Positions 34,104 to 44,272 of a stretch of 64,000 nucleotides of DNA are shown here, one piece after another; position 1 is the stretch's first letter; the number at the start of each line of letters is the position of its first letter. The DNA comes from Mimachlamys varia. Taxonomy: Eukaryota > Mollusca > Bivalvia > Pectinida > Pectinidae. The translations under genes were made by a program, and so were the position numbers. The stretch lies in assembly GCA_947623455.1 (NCBI GenBank), contig OX392536.1, forward strand, positions 31,191,465 through 31,255,464, given 5' to 3'. The notes beneath the pieces are model-generated. The model had not been told where the DNA came from, did not search any database, and saw nothing but the letters and a program-made list of their open reading frames with translations.

Positions 34104-35160
34104 TGATGTTGTTGTCAAGGGAGACAATAGGCAGGAGAAAGTTTTTTTAAGAAAAAAGAGAAGCATGATGTACTGTTATAAAGACCTATTTTACAGTTAA
34201 CAAAATACTAGAGCGCGTATTTGTGTCACTGGACGATTCTGTAAACAGGTTTAATGAACTGCAATATGACTACGTATGCCAGCAGTAAACAGAAAAAAAT
34301 ACCACCTTCATTAGTTCCTTTCACCACTGTTGAATGATGATAGTTATCTTAAGTATATTTGACACTGTAGATTATTCCCACAGCTTCTTCGAAAGTGTAA
34401 GAGGTATGTCAAGAAACTGTTGGTATGCTGTATGCTGTATTACATGGATTGAACGGTTCACATTTTCAAGTAATTCATAACAAGCAATACTGCTGCCTTC
34501 GCAACGTCATATCGTAGAAGTTTAAAACGTCCACTACTCAAAATATTTTCATAATACAGATCCATTTTTTATAACTCATACAGATGTTGTTTGGGGAAGA
34601 CTTCTTTCACCAACCGATACATTGTAATTCAAAATGTAAAATAAGTATACTGAGTCTCAAAAATGCTTTCATCACAATGGATTTGTTTTTCTGTCGTATT
34701 AATACATTGATTTTAAACCTAGTAGGTTTGCTGAACAAAATGGCCGACATACTTCATTGCCGTAATTACTCCTACTTACAATGGTTCATTAATGGCGGAT
34801 GGCGAAAGGCTCAGCTTTGTATATGATTTGAAGGCGTTTAGCTAAATTTCCGTCAAGATTTCCGAATGTGTTTTTTGGGTTTTTGGGTTCCGAGTTTAAA
34901 ATAGTTTTCTCTGTCAGTTCCGTGATGGCCATGAAGAGGAGAATCCTGCTCATTGTTTTAAAATATAGAGGAATTACACATACAGAAACAAAAACAGCCC
35001 AAAAAATCAACTGATTGAAGCTTTTGTATGTGAATCAATTTGAAACTGTCGAGACAGAAAGACGTATTTATCAAACATTATTAAATGTGATTATAGTAAT
35101 TTGAATCGCTCAATGTTCTTTCCAAATTGTGTTATCAAGTTAACTGATACCATTGACTGG
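34104..35160. other. No recognised gene
   Basis: The 80-codon plus frame at 34584-34826 includes MADILHCRNYSYLQW but shows no recognisable domain or splice context. Confidence 0.4.
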
Positions 35161-35164
35161 AACA

Positions 35165-35391
35165 AACAATTTGGTTTGGTTTATTTTGTTTTCCTATCAA
35201 CAGCCATGGTCATTAAAGGACCTGTTAGTTTTTGGAGGTGGAAGAATGCCTGAGTACCCAGGGAAAAAACAACGACCTACGATTAGTACCTGGCAACTGC
35301 CCTACATGGGTTCCGAACTCGCAACCCAGAGGTTGAGGGCTAGTGGTAGAATGTCAGGATACCTTAACCAATTTGCCACCACGCCCTAAAT
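35165..35391 (-). mobile_element. tRNA-derived SINE, family SINE-1
   Basis: The minus-strand head has GTGGCAAATTGGTTAAGG (box A region) and TGGGTTGCGAGTTCGGAACC (box B). The body passes GGTACTCAGGCATTC and the tail has CATGGCTGTTGATAGG with an AAAAC-rich end. It is the best-preserved SINE-1 copy here. Confidence 0.75.
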
Positions 35392-35423
35392 ACAAGAAAC
35401 ACGAAGTAAAGCATATCCTTTTT

Positions 35424-35634
35424 TTACCAAGGCTCGTCCTCGGTTACCAAGGCTCGTTTGCTGTTACCAAGGCTCGTCTTCGGTTACCAAGGCTCGTCTG
35501 CTGTTACCAAGGCTCGTCCTCGGTTACCAAGGCTCGTCTGCTGTTACCAAGGCTCGTCTTCGGTTACCAAGGTTCGTCTTCGGTTACCAAGGCTCGTCTT
35601 CGGTTACCAGGGTTCGTCTTCGGTATTCGAGATG
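35424..35634. repeat. 20-bp minisatellite beside a SINE
   Basis: Ten units of TTACCAAGGCTCGTCTTCGG (with CTGC, CCTC and GGTTC variants) start every 20 bases from 35424 to 35604 and then decay. It begins about 30 bp from the SINE head end. The frames at 35343-35682 are repeat artefacts. Confidence 0.95.
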
Positions 35635-35639
35635 TTCGT

Positions 35640-37794
35640 CCAAATTGTGACGACGACTGAAAAAGACTATGGGGTTTCATAAATAAATTTGACGTTGAAG
35701 TCTTCAAGAAAGACAAAGAAGAAACATCAACATCAAAAGTGATAACACACTACCCAACAAGCCACAGCTTTAATGACAATGGAGAGATTGACTGCCTGCT
35801 CGATATCCATGTAGTCCGTGGACATTCCGTGGTTCCCCGAGGTTAAAAACATTGGACAACAGGACGTGTTGTTAACACCATGATCAAGAAGAAACTTCCC
35901 TCGCATTACTTCCATGTTTTATGTTAAAAACATTCGTGAATCTTACGATTTCAAACAAGAAAAAAATCGGGGAAATTTTGTTTTTGCGCGATAGGACAAT
36001 AAAGGTTAAACAAAAAACGAATTGTGTTTTTTTTTTTTTTATAAATAAGTAATCGTTTTTCATTGATTTTCTTTTTTTATTATTTTTAATTTTGGCTCAA
36101 AATCAAAAGATCGTAAGATGGTTGACAAGAATAATGTTATCCTTGTTTTAATGGTAACAGCATGTTAATATTCTGTCGGTAATTACCCAGCATGCATCAT
36201 TCGGAACAGAACAGCAATTAAAATATCGATCGTAAGTCAATCCGGTAGCTCGTAAATCTGTCCCTTATTGGTAATAAAGTACGCAAATTTATGGGGGTAG
36301 ACATGATTTACAGAAATTGTTAACTTCCTTGGAAGAACTGCCGTACCAAGATCTCTGTTTTCGATGTAGTGTTCGGAAGTCTAGCAAGGTGGTATATATC
36401 AGCGTGTGGGACTCATCGATATATTAACGGTAACCTCGAACTATTTTCTATTCACATACACTCGAGGTGATATGCAATAAGCTGCCAAAATACCAAATCA
36501 TAAACAGGAAACGATTAGCGAAAAATATCGATATACATATAGCACCGTTAGTTGTAATTCCAACCTCGCTTATACAGGTATACTGCCCGCATATCTCAAA
36601 ACTTTTTTATCTTACATGTAAATGTATCAATTATTTTGATGACATTTAATTTTTAATTACCAAAATTCAGATAAGGTCAATAACTTGCTGGTGAAATAAT
36701 GATAGAAAGATGAAATTCAGATTATATCCACTAGAAATATACATATTGTATTACAATGTGGCTGCGTTTCGACCTGAGATCACTTCTTCTTTTCACATAT
36801 TATTTCTCTAAAGAGACTTGTACCTCAGATCAAATAATCTATGTTGACAGGAATACACCAGCAGTTATACATGTTTGTACTGTATTTGAAATAATGTTCA
36901 ATGTATGTATTTCAATATTAAGACTTTGTAGAGCAAGATCGTATGCACGTGTACTGTACGCCTGAGCACAAGGTATGAACCTTCGAGATGAACAAGTATT
37001 TAGTTAGGGAAGGGAGAAACAAGTTAGTGGATTTCAGGTGAACGTGGGTTGACGGGACCTGGGGAAAAGTCATACCTGTATGAAATATGTACAAACATTT
37101 GGGCAGGGAGATGTACGTTTACAGTATAATAGCATTGGGGAAATGGAATTGTATGAATATGTATGATACGTTAGGGCGGGGAGGGGAGAGGTACTTTCAG
37201 TGTGACTTTTGGGTTTGTACACAATGCATGTACAATTCTTGGTTTAGAGGGGTATGTACAGAAAGAAAAACCTATATACAGTGTATGAAATGGAAACGTT
37301 CACGTTGTTATATAAGGAAGTTAATATGTCATTAAGTATATGCATATTACAGTGTTCAAACATGGCTGAGGGAAGGGCGTTAGAATGGTGTGCATGTAAC
37401 TGATCTATATTGTGTATACGTATGTGTTATGTGTAAAGTTGCGGGAGAAACACGTGTTTGATTTGATGATACCGAGATGAGCACAACTGTTTGTGTTTGC
37501 GGGGAAAGAGACAAGCACATGCGTGGTATATCTAGGCACATGTGTTTGAGTTTAATACACATACATGTTTTGGTACGAGTTATGTACGTGTATCGTAGTA
37601 ATAAAGAACCGGGTATATCCATATCTCACACGTGTAGTGTTGGACGGCAGAGTACAGGACTAGTATCAAAGTGGACCTAATTTTCCTAACAAGGATCGAC
37701 AACTCCAGTGTTGTTCCACATGAAAGCGTTATGATAATATACATCTTAGAGTTGCCTCCCTTTATCTCCATAACTAACCACAGCTAATGTACAG
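35640..37794. other. No recognised gene
   Basis: AT-rich with a T-run near 36026-36041. Short frames at 35733-35915, 36467-36649, 36756-36965 and 37087-37680 are not recognisable; those at 37.4-37.7 kb overlap on both strands. Confidence 0.4.
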
Positions 37795-37875
37795 GTTTTA
37801 GGAACTGCCTCTAGTTTAATCCATTTTGAGTTCTCATTACGGTTTTGATGACGCTTTGGTATTCTCTGGTTTCTT
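37795..37875 (+). mobile_element. RepA retroelement extreme 3' end
   Basis: CCTCTAGTTTAATCCATTTT, GAGTTCTCATTACGGTTTTG and GACGCTTTGGTATTCTCTGG match the family terminus. Confidence 0.75.
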
Positions 37876-38904
37876 TTAACAGAATACAATATAAATTTAA
37901 ATAGTAGCAACAATTAAGGGTTTCAACCCACATTATTTCAACATTACGGGCACATCAAAGTAAAAAGATATGTTCAATAACAGATCGAAACAGATAGATA
38001 AATGAAAAAAACACAAATATGTATCAATTTCGTGTTTACACAGCTAAAGATTTTGTTTACACAGCTTAAGATTTTTATGGAAATATTTATAAATTTTGCT
38101 TTGATTTTCAATAATTAAATATGCATCGATAACTGATTCGTATTGTAAAATCGAACTTACACGTGCATGTAGTTACAATGTACATTGTAGTTGTTATATG
38201 CATTTTAAAGAAAATCTCAACTTGACTACATCAAAATAAGACTCCAGACCGATTTGAGATATATTTCTATTGATTATATGTACTATTAATTTTTCACTTT
38301 ACAACAATCGCAGTACATAGGGATCATTTTGCTTTAAAATGGACACTATCTGTAACAAAATATACACGTTTAATAATTACTTCATCATAAATGCAGGTCG
38401 ATCTACTTTAAATATTGAACATCTAAACCTAATTAAATCTATATCGATTAGTGTTACATGTTTTACTTACTGTATTATATATATATATATAGTGACCGTC
38501 CACCTAATAGGTGTTCTGATATAGTTTATTAGTCAGGGGCGTATTTTCAATTTTGGGGAGGGGTACTTTGAGGGGGGGGGGGGTAATGGATCACATGCAG
38601 TTGGACTTCAAATGCATTGTTTTGGACTTGTTTAAATCATCATTGTCTGGCCTATCATTATACAAATTATTAATGTGAAAATGGAATACGATATGTTTTA
38701 TTTCCATGATGTATGGAAACAAAATCATTATCCATACCTTTCTTGTGCCATAAACTCATCAGTAAGTAAAACCAGAGACATGTTCATGTAAAACCATATT
38801 TGATATACATACGTCTCTGTTTATAAGTATATATGTTCTGTGCAGGACTCGGGAAGTAAGAACTCATGCTTGTGTTCTTAAGCATAATTTTGTATAATTC
38901 GAAC
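37876..38904. other. No recognised gene; short repeats
   Basis: TTTACACAGCTAAAGATTTTG is followed at once by a second slightly changed copy (38034-38076). A run of 12 G sits at 38572-38583. No gene was seen. Confidence 0.45.
38555..38583 (+). other. G-rich tract with quadruplex potential
   Basis: GGGGAGGGGTACTTTGA is followed by 12 G. This gives four or more G-runs separated by loops of at most eight bases, compatible with an intramolecular quadruplex. It sits in an AT-rich setting. AGTCAGGGGCGTATTTTC just upstream looks like part of an old repeat. Confidence 0.5.
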
Positions 38905-39055
38905 AGGCCTAGTTTCACGAAAGTTCATTGACTTAAAAATCTGCATAGAAAAGCATTAAAGAATTAACGGGAAAATCTTAAGTTAAAGGAATTTTCCATA
39001 ATTTTTGTAATGCTTTCCTATGGAGATATTTAACTTAAGGAATTTTGGCCGGGCT
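38905..39055. mobile_element. Short foldback MITE, TTAAG type, second copy
   Basis: The left arm AGGCCTAGTTTCACGAAAG, GACTTAAAAAT and GCATAGAAAAGCATTA pairs with the right arm TAATGCTTTCCTATGGAGA, TTTAACTTAAGGAATTTTGG and CCGGGCT. It is the same family as 31141-31265 and longer. Confidence 0.8.
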
Positions 39056-39169
39056 CATTAATAATTGCATTTACTGACATTTTGTTTGAACCGAAGTGCA
39101 GTAAAAATTGGCCCTTCTTTTATTACTCTTAGAATGATAAAATGGTAATTTTTGAATATTAAATCTAAT

Positions 39170-39590
39170 ACAGATTTACTAAAAAAAACAGAGAATCAAC
39201 AAAACCATAATCCGAACTCAAAATCGATTAAACTAGAGGCAAAATATGAAAAAAGAAAGATGTACATGGAAACCCTTGTAAAAGCACAAGAGAATAAGAC
39301 CAGGTGTTCCGGAAAAGTAAGCGTCTTATACTTCATCGACGACAACTGCCATGTAAACATGTCAAAATGAGAACCGAGTCCTCATTGTCAATAAAAACAA
39401 GGGAGAACACTAATGACCATTCTCAAAAACGTCCATCTTCATATCACTTAAAGATACAGAACATGTCCCATGAAACCAAGATGGCGACCATAAAACTTGC
39501 CCACAGTCTTCATCAACCTGCACCTCTCCTTTCCCTGTGCCATACGTTTGTTCGTCAGCAGCTGATATATATCACTAAAACCTAATATGA
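39170..39590 (-). mobile_element. RepA retroelement, 5'-truncated copy
   Basis: This is a nearly continuous reversed copy. It has the 3' terminus (AAAACAGAGAATCAAC), CTCAAAATCGATTAAACTAG, AGACCAGGTGTTCCGG and TCGACGACAACTGCC. The relic of the coding end lies at 39460-39580. It is the best template for reading the RepA 3' UTR here. Confidence 0.82.
39460..39580 (-). pseudogene. Reverse-transcriptase relic of RepA
   Basis: The minus-strand frame reads LLTNKRMAQGKERCRL then MKTVGKFYGRHL, matching LLTNKLTTQGFKRCRL and MGKFYGRH of the other relics. It is short and broken; only the C-terminal end survives. Confidence 0.65.
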
Positions 39591-41077
39591 CATGATTTTA
39601 TAAAAGAGTCGGCCTAAGTGAAGGTAGTTTCAAACTTATGCTTATGTTTGGATGTTGTTCGGTATTCATTTGTATACGAATTTTCTGACGATAAAGCCAT
39701 TACCTATATTGTCGTAGTGAGCTGTATTATAAATATTATTTGAATTGTGTTGGCTGCGGTTTCCGACATCTTGCACAATTATATATGATTTAATATGATT
39801 GTGTATTGTAATCCTATATGCTATTGCATTCGGAAAGAAATAAAATTGAATTTGAAGTATGTATAGCTACACATAACAAATTTTCTGCAGCCTAATATGT
39901 TAATCTGACGAGTCGAAAAAAAAGGATAACAATATCAGTGGACTTTTAAGAATATAAGTTGATTTTGAAATTTCTCGACTTTAATACACATTCTTTGGAA
40001 AATGATGTGCAAGCACGGGCCTATGTGCTTACATGGCAGCTACGCCCCTGTCAGTCTTTCTTCTTATTTAAACAAAACAATACCAACTAATTATTTCAAA
40101 TATCGTTCTTGTACGAGTTTTGGTCCCGTATGTTTTGCTTTTTCTAACATCAGTATTTTGCCTCGCAATGCATCTGTTCTCCTTTAATTGTCCTTTCTTC
40201 GCCTTGATTGTTTGTTTATTTGTTATCTTATTGGGCTTTGTATTCTGCTTAATTGTTATGTAGCATTGGTATGTGATTCGGACAGACAAATATCCACGGT
40301 CATTTGTTTGTTTTGTTTTATTGAAGGGAACAATTAATACAAAAGTGTGTTGTTGGGTTTCATGTTGAATTTATTGATAACCGTTGTTTGTTTACATAGT
40401 TTCAGCAATTCTTTTTATTTATTAACGAATTGCTGTTCATTGGCTGACCCACTCTGTAACCAAGACCTACTTATTAAAAAAGGTCATTTCTATGTTGTCC
40501 ATTACTATCACTGGTTCCATGTACATTTGTACATTACAATTGTCTAGCATACACAGGTATATAGTTTCAACTCATCATTTCATTTAATTTCAAAATTCTG
40601 AGTCATCGTGAATTCTGATATGTGTAAATAATTATAGAAAATAATAAAACGATGTGAAAAACAGATGGGAAGATAAACAATTACAAAGCATTCCTTCTGC
40701 CAACTATAAAATGTTTATAAAATAAAATCTCAATTACGATCATAATACATGTATCACAGCTTCGACCTGGTTTCTAGATATATTATACGTTTTTACATCA
40801 CAAATAACAAGGGTACAGTTTGTCCAGCAGATGTCGTTTGACAATATTAATGACGAAAAATATGTGGTGAGCATACACGTAAACAACAATATCAGACAAA
40901 GTGCATAACCACAATTGATAAAGCTTCAAAATCGACAAGATCGATGAGGTTATATGTTTGTTTGAAATTCGAATTGATAGCCAAACAATGGTACGTTTCT
41001 GTTCAGTTTATACTCCAGTTATATCAACGAAATATAAGCACGTTCGAACAGGTCTTCGTGTAAGTGTGCTTGTTACA
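39591..41077. other. No recognised gene
   Basis: AT-rich. Frames at 40002-40547 have no recognisable character. Confidence 0.45.
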
Positions 41078-41170
41078 TTGTATTACAGTTTTACTACGGG
41101 CGCGTATAGGAGTATTTGGCGAGTAACGAGGGCGGGGACCAGATTGGGCGCCCATGGTTGTACATACAGT
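41078..41170. mobile_element. Half copy of the 50.4-kb foldback family
   Basis: GAGTATTTGGCGAGTAACG, GGCGGGGACCAGATTGGGCG and CCCATGGTTGTAC correspond to the right arm of the element at 50412-50606. A weak left counterpart, TTTTACTACGGGCGCG, lies at 41090-41105. Confidence 0.6.
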
Positions 41171-41287
41171 TTACAACACGCGGTTTGCTAATCTGGTTTT
41201 ACTGAAGAGCTTGACTTCTTCTTTCCCCTGCTTTAATAGTTGACTTTATACAAAAGAGAAAAAAATAATTTTCTTTACTGAAATAAT

Positions 41288-41788
41288 TTGTATAAAACTA
41301 GTTTTTTCTCACTTTCCATGTCTTTCTTTTCGGCGATATCCCCAGCACCTCTTCCCTCTAGCACCCGTTTTATCAACAATTGTATCAAACAAAATAAGTT
41401 GAACCAATTCTTGGATAGGCCACGTTTTCGTATTTCGGGAGATCCGTATCTCGTTTCTTTTTCCAGGCCTTACAATTACATCATCGCAACTCTGATTCAA
41501 AATGGGTCAAAATCTGGAGTAATTATATGTTGTACGTTATTTTCGATGTATTTTAGGAAATATTATAACCGGTTAATGCTTGTTACGGCTATAGCCGACC
41601 AACGAAATGATTGTACAATCATCACAGTCGCAATTATATGGCCATTTAATGTCAAGTCAATTACAAATTATTTTGATATGCTCAGAACAGCATCTGTGTG
41701 CGGCGCTGTGATTGCTGATGATTTGAGATATATAACAGATGATGATATCACTTCATATAAAAGAGTCAGGTACCTTGATTCTCCTTAA
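41288..41788 (+). other. 166-codon open frame, unrecognised
   Basis: This is the longest frame in the window not built from tandem repeat. It contains serine-rich and hydrophobic stretches (FFSLSMSFFSAISPAP near the start) and an acidic end (DDLRYITDDDITSYKR). It has no recognisable domain. It ends in TAA inside AT-rich sequence with no obvious polyadenylation context. A real small gene, an exon running into intron, or chance are all possible. Confidence 0.2.
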
Positions 41789-42190
41789 ATAAGTAAAAGA
41801 AAAGGAAAGAAACACATCTCTATCTTAACACATACAGTAATCTTAAAGATATTTCGTATTTATTAAAATATTTATCAGGGAAATCAATAACCCGAGCCTT
41901 TTAACATTGCGTATATACTAAACTGAAGAAGCGAGAGATGCAAATATCATTACATTTTTGTATATGTTGTATAAACATGTAGGAACGTATCACCAATTTC
42001 CTCTTTTTTCACATACGGAATACATTTAAGATAGTTTGTTCATAGTTTTCGACTAAATATGTGTGTTCACAGCAGTGAAGTATTGCATTCATCTCTGATC
42101 ATATCGACCAGTGTCCCAATCTATAGAGTGATGTCATTTTTGAAAAACCTATCCCATTCTTCTTTTAACTACTAGCTTACTACTACAATG
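41789..42190. other. No recognised feature
   Basis: AT-rich spacer ahead of a RepA copy. Confidence 0.45.
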
Positions 42191-42191
42191 T

Positions 42192-42506
42192 AAGCTATAC
42201 GATAAACCTGACGATTTCAATTTTCTGATCGTGAACTTTCCATTTCTTGATAGTAACCTTCCTGCTTCTCCAACTTATGGTGTTTACATGTCGCAGTTGA
42301 TTCGTTATTCTAGGGCTTGCAATACATTTCGATATTTTCGTGATCGTTGTCGTCTGCTGACAAACAAACTAACAACATAAGGTTTCGAGAGATGCAGGTT
42401 GATCAGAACTATGGGCAAGTTTTATGGTCGCCATCTTTGTATCATCGATAAATATGCTATATCTTTAGTTGATATGAGAATGGACGTTTTTGAGTATGTT
42501 TATTAG
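42192..42506 (+). pseudogene. Reverse-transcriptase C-terminal relic of RepA
   Basis: This 105-codon frame carries one internal stop (TAA after LLTNKLTT) and ends in TAG at 42504. It reads KLYDKPDDFNFLIVNFPF, then LPASPTYGVYMSQLIRYSRAC split across 42258-42330, then MGKFYGRH. It is the least decayed relic here and anchors the family. The catalytic palm is missing through 5' truncation, so it encodes no active enzyme. Confidence 0.8.
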
Positions 42507-42760
42507 TTTGTTTAATGATTACTCGGTTTTCATTTGAGGACTTGATGTTTACTTGGATGTGACCAAAATCTACCTGGCGGGTGTTGTCGACGAAGGAGAA
42601 GACGCTTACTCTTCCGGAACACCTGGTCTTATTCTCTTGTACTTCTTTAAGGGTCTACGTGTATATCTTCCCTTTATTCATATTCTGCCCCTAGTTTAAT
42701 CGATTTTGGGTTTGGATTATGGTTTGGTTATCGCTTCGGTACTCTCTAAAATATTCTCTA
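42192..42760 (+). mobile_element. RepA retroelement, 5'-truncated copy
   Basis: The coding relic is followed by the family 3' UTR: GTTGTCGACGAAGGAGAAGA, CCGGAACACCTGGTCTTATT, TCTGCCCCTAGTTTAATCG, TTGGATTATGGTTTGGTTAT and CGCTTCGGTACTCTCT. Confidence 0.82.
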
Positions 42761-43155
42761 ACCGTCTTCGCGACTTATGGTGAAAAAGAATATAACAAGT
42801 AGCATGGCGTCTTAAAGCGTCATAACAGATCTAGACCAGTCTGCCAGTATTGGTCTTTAAGTGTCCAAAATGCAGAGGACTTTGCCTAGCTTAATTTGTC
42901 ACTATCAACCCGCTTACATAGACCTTTAGTCTGCCTGCTAGAGCAAACTCGTCTGTATCTGAGTGCACAACATTTATTATGTGTCTGAATCTGAAACTGA
43001 ATACATGGCAAAATTATTTCTGTACCACATGTGTCATGCATTTAAAGCAAATTCTTGCGTTTTTATCTATCAATTTTCCAGGTCCGCGAGCTAAGTCTGT
43101 AACAGATGTGAACACTATGTTAGGAGCTTACAAAGATATATTGTAAAACGACTAC
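42761..43155. other. No recognised feature
   Basis: Spacer between RepA and the 21-bp array; no gene was seen. Confidence 0.45.
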
Positions 43156-44272
43156 ATGTATATAGATACAATACTGTACAATATAGATACAATACTGTAC
43201 AATATAGATACAATACTGTACTATATAGATACAATACTGTACAATATAGATACAATACTGTACAATATAGATACATGTACAATACTGTACAATATATATA
43301 CAATACTGTGCAATATAGATACAGTACTGTACAATATAGATACAATACTGTACAATAAAGATACAATACTGTACAATATAGATACAATACTGTACAATAT
43401 AGATACAATACTGTACACTATAGATACAATACTGTACAATATAGATACATGTACAATACTGTACAATATAGATACAATACTGTACAATATAGATACAATA
43501 CTGTACAATATAGATACAATACTGTACAATATAGATACAATACTGTACAATATAGATACAATACTGTACAATATAGATACAATACTGTACAATATAGATA
43601 CATGTACAATACTGTACAATATAGATACAATACTGTACAATATAGATACAATACTGTACAATATAGATACAATACTGTACAATATAGATACAATACTGTA
43701 CAATATAGATACATGTACAATACTGTACAATATAGATACAATATTGTACAATATATATACAATACTGTACAATATAGATACAATACTGTACAATATATAT
43801 ACAATACTGTACAATATAGATACAATACTGTACAATATAGATACATGTACAATACTGTACAATATAGATACAATATTGTACAATATATATACAATACTGT
43901 ACAATATAGATACAATACTGTACAATATTGATACAATACTGTACAATATAGATACATGTACAATACTGTACAATATAGATACAATATTGTACAATATAGA
44001 TACAATATTGTAAAATATATATACAATACTGTACAATATAGAGACAATACTGTACAATATAGATACAATACTGTACAATATAGATACAATACTGTACAAT
44101 ATAGATACAATACTGTACAATATAGATACAATACTGTACAATATAGATACATGTACAATACTGTACAATATAGATACAATACTGTACAATATAGATACAA
44201 TACTGTACAATATAGATACAATATTGTACAATATAGATACAATACTGTACAATATAGATACAATACTGTACA
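43156..44272. repeat. 21-bp minisatellite, about 53 units
   Basis: The unit is ATAGATACAATACTGTACAAT plus register variation, 21 bp long. At intervals an expanded unit with ATACATGTACAATAC occurs (about 43270, 43447, 43602, 43711, 43842, 43953 and 44149), giving a ragged higher-order pattern. TGTACA and ATATTGTACAATAT make much of the unit self-complementary. Because 21 is a multiple of three and the unit lacks stops in several frames, long frames appear on both strands (for example 43156-44013 plus, 43221-44273 minus). They are simple seven-residue repeats such as YNTVQYR and are artefacts. Confidence 0.97.

Noticed and set aside
35343..35682. Repeat protein LPRLVFGYQGSS
   Set aside because: Translation of the 20-bp minisatellite.
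37087..37680. Cluster of 60-82-codon frames
   Set aside because: Frames overlap on both strands without consistent protein-like composition.
28615..44272. CRISPR-like regular arrays
   Set aside because: Units are contiguous without unique spacers, and the genome is eukaryotic.
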